Source of the DNA: Pelagibius sp040217155
GTDB taxonomy: Bacteria; Pseudomonadota; Alphaproteobacteria; Kiloniellales; Kiloniellaceae
Assembly (NCBI GenBank): GCA_040217155.1
Contig: JAVJNS010000014.1
Location: 62,001-126,000, forward strand
Direction of reading: 5' to 3'
Length of the DNA stretch: 64,000 nt
The position numbers were made by a program, and so were the translations under genes. Position 1 is the first letter of the stretch. Each line of letters begins with the position of its first letter. The notes under the pieces were generated by a model. The model was given only the letters and a program-made list of their open reading frames with translations, was not told the DNA's origin and made no database searches. Below are positions 25,652 through 33,926 of the stretch, in pieces.

Positions 25652-26343
25652 TGTTTCCTCCCTGTTTTTCATTGGTCGTGCGCGATCGAATGCCGCACGG
25701 GCTTTGGCACGCGTTGTCCGCACCTTCAAGTAGCGACACTAAGCCAATCGGACCCCTACGACAACACGAACTTGGTATCGCTACCATTGACGCTGTTTAA
25801 GGACTGCCATGCTGTGTCACCGCCCTGCAGAAGGCGCATCGGCATCCGCCGCTTTCCGCACGCTTTCGCCCTATCCAAACCCTGCGGATGCCATTCAACT
25901 GACGCTGCAGACCCTCACCGGCAAACGGAAACTTGCGCCAGCCTGGTGATGAAGTGCCGGGTCTGCCAACATTTGGCGTGCCGTGTGTTTCCCGATCTCT
26001 TGGAGTTGTCGCCGAGAACTCGTTGTGGCAAGGCGCGTCGGTCTCTTCCGATTCCCAAAGATCCGGCGCTGCGACGATTGTGGCGGCCGGCGCCAGGGAC
26101 TCGCCTGCAGTACAAAATGGTTTCTACAAAGTTTGATTAGTATAATCTGCCTCTTAATTGTCACAGATATATTTAGCTGTTACACAAAAGAACGTAATTT
26201 CATTAGCTTGGAAAGCTAATTGCCGCTGAGAATTCCGGCGGCTATACTCGATCAAACATAGGACCGCGAACCTAGGTCACGGCGTTTGAGCGGACTGCGC
26301 GTTGTGCAAGGCGCCCGGCCTAAATGAACTCGGAGGGGATTCC
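25652..26343. other. 692-bp non-coding region between the second TRAP operon and the DUF2589 operon
   Basis: No convincing gene is seen. The left part must hold the dctP promoter and includes the inverted repeat TGGTATCGCTACCA (25773-25786), a possible operator. The right part (about 26110-26225) is AT-rich, contains a perfect TATAAT at 26141 and an 8-bp inverted repeat at 26202-26220, and probably carries the promoter for the DUF2589 genes. Confidence 0.6.
26202..26220. promoter_or_regulatory. Inverted repeat upstream of the DUF2589 operon
   Basis: ATTAGCTT (26202-26209) and AAGCTAAT (26213-26220) form a perfect 8-bp inverted repeat with a 3-nt centre. It lies 124 bp before the first ATG and just after TTGTCA (26158) and TTACAC (26180), a possible promoter with 16-bp spacing. 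It may be an operator; no T-tract follows. Confidence 0.4.
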
Positions 26344-26931
26344 ATGGCAGGGGTAGCAGGTGATTTACAGGCACTTCCTTTCGGCTCGCTGATCGGCGGC
26401 CCGCTGGATGCGGCGATCGAGGCCCAGGCCCGGGCCGCCATGTCCTCGGTGAAGTTCATCAAGGCTATCGGATTCGATGACAGCGGTGCCGTTCAGAACA
26501 TCACCTTTACGGCCAAGAAGGGCGCACAGGAATCCAACATCACGGTGCCGCTGTTGACCATCGTGCCGATCCCCTTCATTCGCATCGACGAAATGACCAT
26601 CGACTTCAAGGCCAACATCACCTCCAGCAAGGAGAGTGAGGACAAGACGGTGGAGTCGACGGCCAAAAACGCCAAGGTCAGCGCCGGCGCCCGCTATCTG
26701 TTCTTTAAGGCCAGCCTCGAGGCGTCGATCTCTTCGAAGAAGGATTCGGAGTCGACCAAGAATTCGAAATATGCGGTGGAAACCACCATCGATGTTCACG
26801 TTCACGCGGTGCAGGACGAGCTGCCTGCGGGTCTCGCTAAGATGCTGAACATACTCGCCGACACCATTGAGGCCCCCCTGCCGACCGTCGCCGAAGGTGG
26901 CGGTGGCGGAGGAGGCCGCGGGGGAAACTGA
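26344..26931 (+). CDS. DUF2589 protein, first of three related proteins
   Basis: The protein has 195 residues, starting at the ATG behind a GGAGG site. It has no signal peptide. It opens with LPFGSLIGGPLDAAIEAQAR, has the hydrophobic core VPLLTIVPIPFIRIDEM (about 68-84), and ends in a glycine-rich tail (GGGGGGGRGGN). The third gene repeats the opening (LSLAQLIGAPIHALVDAEAQ) and the core (IPLLSMLPIPALQIKDA), so the two are paralogues. DUF2589 has no established function that I know of. It heads a five-gene same-strand cluster. Confidence 0.85.
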   Translation: MAGVAGDLQALPFGSLIGGPLDAAIEAQARAAMSSVKFIKAIGFDDSGAVQNITFTAKKGAQESNITVPLLTIVPIPFIRIDEMTIDFKANITSSKESEDKTVESTAKNAKVSAGARYLFFKASLEASISSKKDSESTKNSKYAVETTIDVHVHAVQDELPAGLAKMLNILADTIEAPLPTVAEGGGGGGGRGGN

Positions 26932-27123
26932 TTGAGCTGGAACCGCCGCTGGCAGCCAGGCTGCCCGGCCGCTCCGGCGTCACTGCCCGGATGCGTCAGG
27001 TGCAAACCCGTGTGTGGCGCGGACTGATAGGCTGGTTGGGCGGCTGGCGCGGCGGGCGGCGTCCAGCTTAGACTGAAAAAATGGCGGCAAGAAGCCAGCG
27101 CCGAAGGGACGTAGTACAACCGA

Positions 27124-27942
27124 ATGGCCGATCTTCAACAGGTGGTAGGCGCAATTCTGCGTGACATGGCGAAGGCGCGCTTCAGCGCCGATCTCTATTC
27201 CCGCTCGATCGCCCGTTATTACGAGAACGACTACCTGCTGCGGCGCTTCCCGGTACCGCGCGCCGACATTGAGGAAATGGAACTCGATTTGAAGTTCTCC
27301 ATCGCCGAAGTGCCCGGCAGCGAGGTCAACAAAGAGAGCCAGGAAGCCAATGCGGCGGTGCTGTTCGAGCGCTCCGTCGAACGCCTGGTATCCATCTTTC
27401 TTGATCTCGCGCGAGACAGGAATGACAACGATGAGGCCTTCAACGAGGTGTGGTGGAAGTACCTGACCAAGGGCTACAACTCGTCAGTCCTGCGCGTCGA
27501 AATGCGTCAGAAGGTTCTGCGCTACTTCATCGAGTCCTATACCCACTTGATCGACGACGAGGGCGGCTTCAAGGCGGACTTGGCGTTGAGTGAACTGGAC
27601 CGGCCGGTGCGCTGGGGGTTGGAGCCCTTCGCCAAGGAGATCTACACCCAGGGCGGCGAGGCGGAGATCGAAATGAAGCGCGCTCTGCGCGGCATTGTCG
27701 AGCCACTGATCGGCCACAAGGAAATCAGGCAGGCTGTCGAAGTCATGGGCCCGGCGGTCAAGACCATCTGGCAGGGCAACAGCGATGCCCGCCTGGAAAT
27801 CATGGTGGAGGGCGGCCAGTTGTCGCAGCTCGGCGAGGCGACCCTGTCCAGTCTCAAGATCAAGGCCGTGGTGCGCAACATGGTTTGGACCGAGGTTAAG
27901 GTCGGCGAGCGCACCACGCGCCACGCCCTTACTTCTGAGTGA
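27124..27942 (+). CDS. Unknown protein in the DUF2589 operon, sharing the DUF2589 core motif
   Basis: The protein has 272 residues and is soluble and acidic. Residues 42-60 (FPVPRADIEEMELDLKFSI) align with the DUF2589 core of both neighbours (VPIPFIRIDEMTIDF and LPIPALQIKDAELDY): a P-x-P, then an Ile-acidic pair, then a hydrophobic-acidic strand. It may therefore be a divergent member with a large alpha-helical insertion (LFERSVERLVSIFLDLARD). No catalytic motif is visible. It lies 192 bp after the first gene and 30 bp before the third. Confidence 0.7.
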   Translation: MADLQQVVGAILRDMAKARFSADLYSRSIARYYENDYLLRRFPVPRADIEEMELDLKFSIAEVPGSEVNKESQEANAAVLFERSVERLVSIFLDLARDRNDNDEAFNEVWWKYLTKGYNSSVLRVEMRQKVLRYFIESYTHLIDDEGGFKADLALSELDRPVRWGLEPFAKEIYTQGGEAEIEMKRALRGIVEPLIGHKEIRQAVEVMGPAVKTIWQGNSDARLEIMVEGGQLSQLGEATLSSLKIKAVVRNMVWTEVKVGERTTRHALTSE

Positions 27943-27972
27943 ACTGAACCTGGATTGACGGCGGAGGGGCGC

Positions 27973-28713
27973 ATGTCGGACGACACGGACAGCACTGGCG
28001 CAGTAACGCCCAATAACGGCAATGGAAACGGCGGCAATGGAAATGGCGGTGGCCCGACCGGTGCGGAGGCCGCGGGCAACCTGCCGGAGCCGCAGAGCGA
28101 TGTGCTCTCCCTGGCTCAGTTGATCGGCGCGCCGATACATGCCCTTGTCGATGCCGAGGCTCAGTCGGCCATGGCGACGGCGCGCTTCGTTCGATCAGTC
28201 GGCTTTACCGGATCTGATGAAAGTGGCGCAGGCGGCATGGGCGATCTGGGTGAACTGCAGATGGCGCGCTTCACCCGCCGCCGCCGCAAAGCCGACGGCA
28301 CGGCGGAAGATGTAGAAGTGCAAATCCCCCTGCTTTCTATGCTTCCCATCCCGGCGCTGCAGATCAAGGATGCGGAACTTGACTACACCGTAAAGATCAT
28401 TCAGACCGAGGCCCTGCCGCAGCGCCAGGCGGAGGTGAACCAGTTGATGACTCCGCGGGAAGCGGAACCCCTGCGCGAGCCGCCGGCAACTCTGCGTGCC
28501 GCCTTCGCGCGCGAGCCGCGCCCCGGCGACCGCCGCTCGGTCGACATGCTGGTGAAGATGAAGCTGCGCATCGAGCAGGCGGACATGCCCGGCGGCTTGG
28601 CGCAACTCCTGGCGCTGGCCTCCGAGACCAGCAGCCAAATACCTCTGCCGCCGCCAAGGCCTCCCGCCGTGAAGAAGCGGCCGCGCAAGCCGTCGGGCAA
28701 ACGCAATGGCTGA
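27973..28713 (+). CDS. DUF2589 protein, second full copy
   Basis: The protein has 246 residues from ATG 27973 (GGAGGGG site upstream; a TTG 18 nt earlier is less likely). Residues 10-30 are a Gly/Asn-rich linker (NNGNGNGGNGNGG). The DUF2589 region runs from about 44 (LSLAQLIGAPIHALVDAEAQ) through the core IPLLSMLPIPALQIKDA (118-134). A proline-rich, basic tail (PPRPPAVKKRPRKPSGKR) ends the protein. The low-complexity segment at the N-terminus here mirrors the glycine tail of the first copy. It overlaps the next gene by 8 nt. Confidence 0.85.
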   Translation: MSDDTDSTGAVTPNNGNGNGGNGNGGGPTGAEAAGNLPEPQSDVLSLAQLIGAPIHALVDAEAQSAMATARFVRSVGFTGSDESGAGGMGDLGELQMARFTRRRRKADGTAEDVEVQIPLLSMLPIPALQIKDAELDYTVKIIQTEALPQRQAEVNQLMTPREAEPLREPPATLRAAFAREPRPGDRRSVDMLVKMKLRIEQADMPGGLAQLLALASETSSQIPLPPPRPPAVKKRPRKPSGKRNG

Positions 28714-28987
28714 TGGGATGCAACCCGGCCGGATTCCCTGCCCGGACTGCGGCTTTGCCCTGGCTCTGCCAATCGAAGCGGTGCTGGCCGGCCAAGCCAT
28801 CGTCTGTGTCGGCTGCGGCCTGGAACTCCATGTTCATCAGGAAGACTCGCAAGCGGCACTGGCGGCACTTGGCCGCTGGTATCAGGAGACGGCGCCGGCC
28901 CGAGATGCTGCCGCCACAGCTGGCATTGAGACTGGCGAAATGCAGTCACAAAGCCTAAGCCGCCGGCAGCGGCGGCCCCGCCGCTAA
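28706..28987 (+). CDS. Small zinc-ribbon protein in the DUF2589 operon
   Basis: The protein has 93 residues. Two CxxC pairs, CPDC (12-15) and CVGC (34-37), about 18 residues apart form a zinc ribbon. The C-terminus is basic (SRRQRRPRR). It overlaps the preceding DUF2589 gene by 8 nt and precedes the next gene by 2 nt, which argues for co-translation and a shared task. It could bind nucleic acid or a protein partner; nothing in the sequence decides this. Confidence 0.72.
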   Translation: MADGMQPGRIPCPDCGFALALPIEAVLAGQAIVCVGCGLELHVHQEDSQAALAALGRWYQETAPARDAAATAGIETGEMQSQSLSRRQRRPRR

Positions 28988-28989
28988 CC

Positions 28990-29985
28990 TTGTCGGGATA
29001 CTCCTGCCGCTTTCGGCCCTGGCTCGATGATCCCGGCGTCTGGCCCGACTGGGATCTCGATCCGGCAGATCACAAGGTGTTTGCCAAGGCGTTGGTCGAG
29101 GGCGCGACCCTTGCGGCAGAGCGTCTGACCAACCTCTATGGCGCGCAGGCCGATACTTTCGGCGCACTGGGCCTGATCGAGACCTTGGCCGCCGAAGCGC
29201 TGCCGGAGCAGGATCTGCGGAGGGCTGCCCTGGCCATCGCCGCCTGCGATCACCACGCTGCCCGGCTCGGCCTGCCGCGAATGTCGGCGGGCGGGCTTAC
29301 CTCCACCACGAACCGGATGCGCTGGGAAAGACTACGGCCCTACCTCATTGATCGCGCCACTGCAGCGTTCCGTGAAAATGTGGCCGAAGCGCTGCTGTGG
29401 CGCGCGATCTTCGGCCGAATCGCCGACAACTGGGTGCCGCAGGCGCAGTTGGGCCGCGCCCTGCAACAGGAACTGAGCGCCAGCGGCCTGTTCAGCAACG
29501 TCGAGGTGACATTGGAGCTGAACCCACCGGTGGCCGGCGGCGGTCGCTGGATCGCCATGCAGACCAAGGGCGCTTTGGCGGAGATACGCTGCCGGCTGAA
29601 GGCGCGCGAGGCCTGCCTGGTCGAGTTGATTCGCGATGCCGAGACGGACCGCCCGGCGGTCAACCTAGTGGTCGTCTACCGCTTGGAGGAAGAGCTCGAC
29701 CTGGGCCGGGATGGCGTGGTGCGCGTGCGTCTTTGGGTCTACGATCCGCGTCGCGGAGATGTGCCAATTAGCCTGCGCCTCACCCTGACGGACGACCGGG
29801 TGCAGACCGTCGAGATGCCGGCCGATGAGGAACTGCCCTCGGTAAAGGCGCTGCGCCTCGTTTCCTTGGATCGCGTTGAGCCACCTCTCTTCGGCTGGCG
29901 CCGCCGCTTGCCGCGACTGCCCTGGGGCTTCTTCTGGTGGTTGAAGCGTCTCTGGCTCCTGTTCCGCAGCCGCAGGCGGGCATAG
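28990..29985 (+). CDS. Unknown protein with an aromatic, basic C-terminal tail (last gene of the DUF2589 operon)
   Basis: The 331 residues start at TTG 28990, 2 nt after the zinc-ribbon stop. The N-terminal half is helical and the middle (about 155-275) looks beta-rich (VNLVVVYRLEEELDLG, VVRVRLWVYDP). The last 30 residues combine aromatics and arginines (WGFFWWLKRLWLLFRSRRR), which suggests interfacial membrane binding or a single hydrophobic anchor. I do not recognise the family. As the last gene of the cluster it could anchor the complex to the membrane; that is inference. Confidence 0.7.
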   Translation: MSGYSCRFRPWLDDPGVWPDWDLDPADHKVFAKALVEGATLAAERLTNLYGAQADTFGALGLIETLAAEALPEQDLRRAALAIAACDHHAARLGLPRMSAGGLTSTTNRMRWERLRPYLIDRATAAFRENVAEALLWRAIFGRIADNWVPQAQLGRALQQELSASGLFSNVEVTLELNPPVAGGGRWIAMQTKGALAEIRCRLKAREACLVELIRDAETDRPAVNLVVVYRLEEELDLGRDGVVRVRLWVYDPRRGDVPISLRLTLTDDRVQTVEMPADEELPSVKALRLVSLDRVEPPLFGWRRRLPRLPWGFFWWLKRLWLLFRSRRRA

Positions 29986-30006
29986 GTGTCGGTAGCGCTG
30001 TAGGAC

Positions 30007-30703
30007 TTACGACGCCGCAGTGAGACGCTGGCCATCTTCAGCGAAGTGGCTGAGGCAGAACCATTTGTGGAAGGCTTTGATCTCCGAGCTTGGGCCGTCC
30101 AGCCGCAGTTGTCCAAGTCCCAGCGCTTTCGCCATCGGTATGTGGCCGAGCCAGATTTCGATGTGGGTTCTCATGTTGGCGAAAATCCACAGGTCGACCT
30201 CGTGCCCGGGATCTTGCGCGCAGATATCGACGTCTTGTGCTTCAAAGACCAGCCAGTAGAAACGCTTGGCAATGGGTACGCCGTCGAGCTGAAAGCAGGC
30301 AACGCGGCGATTTGTAGTGCTTTCACCCCGCGCAACGAAGTTCTGGCGCGGCTCCCACATCGGCACGTCGGGGTCAAGCTTCTCGTCACGGATAAATTCG
30401 CGCCGTAGCCACTTCGGCGCCCAGTTGTCCATGCTGTCGAGTACCGGGAACAGCCCCGATCCGGCGGGTGTCAAGCGATAGGTTGCACCGCGTCCCCCGG
30501 CGTCGGGAACGCGCTCGACGGTGTTCGCGTGCGCGAGCTAGATTTAGGCGCCGCGACAGCAAAGCCGAAGACGTGGACGGGACAGAGTCCAGGATTTCGT
30601 TGAAGCTCTGGGCGCCGCAGAACAGGCCGCGCAGCACCAGCGGCGTCCAACGCTCGGCAATGACATCGGCGGCCACGGCGATGGGGCACTATTGCCCAGA
30701 TCC
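30007..30703 (-). pseudogene. HxlR-family transcriptional regulator, degraded
   Basis: The 5' piece reads CPIAVAADVIAERWTPLVLR, then FNEILDSVPSTSSALLSRRL, the HxlR winged helix. In it the Tyr of the usual GQYCPI has become TAG (30691-30689). A frameshift near 30540 leads into the 3' piece (VERVPDAGGRGATYRLTPAG, then a C-terminal domain ending AEDGQRLTAAS), itself open for 155 codons. No start codon remains, and a repeat fragment occupies the expected 5' end. It was probably an HxlR regulator with a C-terminal sterol-carrier-like domain. Confidence 0.8.
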
Positions 30704-30743
30704 CTTGGTCTTGGCACAAATCCGCTCCGGCGGAATGGTTCAA
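30704..30743 (-). repeat. Fragment of the MITE-like repeat found at 21241-21520
   Basis: The reverse complement of 30704-30743 matches 21259-21298 at 37 of 40 positions (shared core CGCCGGAGCGGATTTGTG, allowing one change). It ends abruptly where the HxlR homology begins. The inverted-repeat tips are missing, so this is a remnant. Confidence 0.75.
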
Positions 30744-30774
30744 TCCGGCTATGAAAGGCTCTAGACTGTTGGCC

Positions 30775-32052
30775 ATGCACGATTCCCTGTTCCAGCGCAT
30801 CGAGGCCAAGCGCGACGATCTGGTCGGGCTGACCTGCGATCTGATCCGCTTCCCCACGGTGAACCCGCCGGGCGAGGCCTATACGCCCTGCGCCGAGTTC
30901 CTGGGCGAACGGCTCAGGGCGCGCGGCTTCGAGGTGGGCTATCATCGCGGCGAGGGCGAGGCGGGCGATTCCGCGCGCTATCCGCGTACCAACGTGGTGG
31001 CGCGCAGGGAGGGGTCGGGCCGCGGTCCTTGCATTCACTTCAACGGCCATATCGACGTGGTGGAGGCCGGACAAGGCTGGACTGTCGATCCCTTCGATCC
31101 AGTGGTCCGCGATGGCAAGGTTTACGGCCGTGGCGCCTGCGACATGAAAGGGGGCCTCGCGGCGGCAGTAGTCGCCGTCGAGGCCTTGCTGGAGGAGCAC
31201 AGCGACATCCCGGGTGTGCTGGAGGTCTCCGGCACCGTGGACGAAGAGTCCGGCGGCTACGCCGGTGTCGGGTACCTGGCGAAGCAGGGCTTCTTTTCCA
31301 AACCGCGCGTCGACCATGTGATTATCCCGGAGCCGTTGAACGTCGATCGCGTCTGCATTGGCCACCGCGGCGTCTGGTGGGCGGAGGTGGAAACCCACGG
31401 CCGCATTGCGCATGGCTCCATGCCGTTCCTCGGCGACTGCGCGGTGCGCCATATGGGCGCCTTCCTGCAGGAATTGGAAAGCGAGCTCTATCCGGCGCTT
31501 GCCGCCAAGCGCACCGAGATGCCGGTGGTGCCGGAAGGCGCGCGCCAGTCGACCCTCAATATCAACTCGATCCACGGCGGCCTGACCGAAGACCGCGACG
31601 GCCTGCCGGCACCGCTGGTGCCCGACTCTTGCCGCCTGGTGCTGGACCGCCGCTATCTCATCGAGGAGGACCCTGAGGCCGTGAAGAGCGAGATCGTCGC
31701 TCTCCTTGAAGGGCTGAAGATGCACCGTGCCGGTTTCGACTACGCTCTGCGTGAAGTGCTGGCCTTCCGGCCGACCATGACTGATCCGGAGGCGCCGGTG
31801 GTGCGTGCGGTCTCCGCCGCCATCGAGGAAGTTCTCGGCAAACCCGCCCAGCAGGTGGTCTCGCCCGGCACCTATGACCAGAAGCATATCGTGCGCGTCG
31901 GTCACTTGGAGGACTGCATTGCCTATGGGCCCGGAATCCTCGATCTGGCGCATCAACCGGACGAGTATGTCGGAATCGACGATATGCTGGCTTCGGCCAA
32001 GGTCATGGCCGCCGCGACTTTGGCGCTTTTGGGGAGGCTTGCCGCCCGCTAA
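30775..32052 (+). CDS. M20-family metallopeptidase/deacylase (ArgE/DapE type)
   Basis: The protein has 425 residues from ATG 30775; an ATG 24 nt upstream lies too close to the repeat remnant. Metal-site motifs are HFNGHIDVV, GACDMKGG (bridging Asp), and VDEESGG with the catalytic and metal Glu residues; a late His sits in YDQKH. Enzymes of this group remove acyl groups from amino acids or cleave dipeptides. It is 72 bp before a family 5 binding protein and its ABC transporter, so an imported acyl-amino acid or peptide is the likely substrate. Confidence 0.88.
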   Translation: MHDSLFQRIEAKRDDLVGLTCDLIRFPTVNPPGEAYTPCAEFLGERLRARGFEVGYHRGEGEAGDSARYPRTNVVARREGSGRGPCIHFNGHIDVVEAGQGWTVDPFDPVVRDGKVYGRGACDMKGGLAAAVVAVEALLEEHSDIPGVLEVSGTVDEESGGYAGVGYLAKQGFFSKPRVDHVIIPEPLNVDRVCIGHRGVWWAEVETHGRIAHGSMPFLGDCAVRHMGAFLQELESELYPALAAKRTEMPVVPEGARQSTLNINSIHGGLTEDRDGLPAPLVPDSCRLVLDRRYLIEEDPEAVKSEIVALLEGLKMHRAGFDYALREVLAFRPTMTDPEAPVVRAVSAAIEEVLGKPAQQVVSPGTYDQKHIVRVGHLEDCIAYGPGILDLAHQPDEYVGIDDMLASAKVMAAATLALLGRLAAR

Positions 32053-32124
32053 ACTCTCGCCAACAATGAAGCGCCGCCGGTCTGTTGCGTGGTCCGGGGC
32101 GAGAACGGAGGCAGAGCAAGATTT

Positions 32125-33630
32125 ATGAAACCGCTTGTTGCGAAGCAACTTTTCGTGCGCGGGCTTGCAGCCGGCTTGATCGCGGGCGCAATCCTGGCCG
32201 GCCCTTCTGGAGCGTTCGCCACCAAGGACAACCTCATTCTCGGCATGGTGCTGGAGCCGCCGCATCTCGATCCGACTGCCGGTGCAGCCGCGGCCATCGA
32301 CGAGGTGGTTTATGCCAACATCTTCGAGGGTCTCACCCGCATCGACCGCAACGGGGCGGTGAAGCCGTCGCTGGCGGAGAGCTGGACGGTGACCGACGGC
32401 GGCCTCACCTATACCTTTAAGCTGCATTCGGGCGTGACGTTTCACGACGGCACGACCTTCGATTCCGCCGACGTGAAGTTCTCCCTCGAGCGTGCCATGG
32501 CCGAGGACAGCACCAATGCGCAGAAGGGACTCTTCGCGCCCATCGCCTCGGTGGCGACGCCGGATGCATTGACGGTTGTCGTCTCTCTGAAGCAGCCCAC
32601 CGGTAACCTTCTGTTCAATCTCGGCTGGGGCGATGCGGTGATCGTCGCGCCTGAAAGCGCGGCGGAGAACAAGAACAATCCCATTGGCACCGGCCCCTTC
32701 GTCTTCGACCGCTGGGTCAAGGGCGACCGCATAGAGTTGCTGCGCAATCCGGACTACTGGGGCACTCCGGTGAAGCTCACCAAGGCGACCATCAAGATTA
32801 TTCCAGATCCTGCGGCGGCCACGGCGGCGCTGCTGGCCGGCGATGTCGATGCCTTTCCCAACTTCCCGGCGCCTGAGGCCATGGCGCAGTTCGAGGGCGA
32901 CTCGCGCTTCACCGTGGTGATCGGCAGCACCGAAGGCGAGACCATTCTCGCCATGAACAACGGCCGTGCTCCGTTGGACGACATCCGTGTGCGCCGTGCG
33001 CTGGCTCATGCCATAGACCGCAAGGCCGTGATTGACGGTGCGATGTTCGGCTACGGCACGCCGATCGGTACGCATTTCGCGCCGCACCATCCGGCTTACG
33101 TCGACCTCACCGGGCGCTACGACTACAACAGGGACAAAGCGCTGGCGCTGCTGGCCGAAGCCGGCTACGCCGACGGTCTGACTTTAAGCCTTAAACTGCC
33201 GCCGCCCAGCTACGCGCGCCGCGGCGGGGAAATCATCGCCGCCCAGCTTGCCGCCGTCGGCGTGAAAACCGAAATCGAGCAGGTCGAATGGGCGCAGTGG
33301 CTGGAGCAGGTGTTCCGTGGCAAGGACTACGATCTCACCATCGTCTCCCATACCGAGCCCATGGACATCGGCATCTACGCCCGCGATGATTACTACTTCG
33401 ATTACCAGGATCCTGGCTTTAAGGCGCTGATGTCCAAGCTGGACGCTACTGTCGACGAAGGCGCGCGCTACGAGATCCTCGCCGAGGCGCAGGAAAAACT
33501 GGCCGAGGACTCGGTGAACGTCTTCCTGTTCCAGCTCGCAAAGCACGGCATATGGAACGCCAACCTGGAGGGTCTCTGGGAGAACAGCCCGGTGCAGGCC
33601 AATGACCTGACCGAAGTCCGTTGGAAGTAG
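32125..33630 (+). CDS. ABC transporter substrate-binding protein, family 5 (peptide/nickel/opine type)
   Basis: The protein has 501 residues with a signal peptide (LFVRGLAAGLIAGAILAG, cleavage near AFA). The mature protein starts with LILGMVLEPPHLDPT and has the family 5 signature EGLTRIDRNGAVKPSLAESW and GTGPFVFDRW. It binds peptides or related solutes in the periplasm. The ATG at 32125 is chosen because it opens the signal peptide. The gap to the permease is 296 bp without a recognisable gene. Confidence 0.93.
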   Translation: MKPLVAKQLFVRGLAAGLIAGAILAGPSGAFATKDNLILGMVLEPPHLDPTAGAAAAIDEVVYANIFEGLTRIDRNGAVKPSLAESWTVTDGGLTYTFKLHSGVTFHDGTTFDSADVKFSLERAMAEDSTNAQKGLFAPIASVATPDALTVVVSLKQPTGNLLFNLGWGDAVIVAPESAAENKNNPIGTGPFVFDRWVKGDRIELLRNPDYWGTPVKLTKATIKIIPDPAAATAALLAGDVDAFPNFPAPEAMAQFEGDSRFTVVIGSTEGETILAMNNGRAPLDDIRVRRALAHAIDRKAVIDGAMFGYGTPIGTHFAPHHPAYVDLTGRYDYNRDKALALLAEAGYADGLTLSLKLPPPSYARRGGEIIAAQLAAVGVKTEIEQVEWAQWLEQVFRGKDYDLTIVSHTEPMDIGIYARDDYYFDYQDPGFKALMSKLDATVDEGARYEILAEAQEKLAEDSVNVFLFQLAKHGIWNANLEGLWENSPVQANDLTEVRWK

Positions 33631-33926
33631 GTTTCAGGGATGGCCTCAGTCACTGGCTCTGCAATGCACCTTGCGCTCTCTTAGCGCAAGGTCCGCCGGC
33701 TTTGCGGAGGTCACGCAGGAGAAGTTCTCCCTTGCCACATCCAATGCTGTCATCCCGGCAACTGTTTATGGAATCCGTTGTTCTCGCTGGTCAAACGGCG
33801 GCTGGCAGGCAAGCAACCCGCGCCGGGTATCGCCACGTGCTGACGCCATCGGCGGCCAGGGACAAGCTTCTGGACGACAGCCTGGAAAGGGGGCGCTGCT
33901 CGCCCGCCGAGTTCCGGCGCTAAGCT

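Noticed and set aside
25772..26140. 122-residue plus-strand frame in the TRAP-DUF2589 gap
   Set aside because: It is Cys/Arg-rich without any family resemblance, has no good ribosome site, and overlaps a competing minus-strand frame of equal quality.
30544..33090. 848-residue minus-strand open frame
   Set aside because: It is antisense to the M20 peptidase and the binding protein, has no recognisable domain, and its length is a by-product of high GC content.
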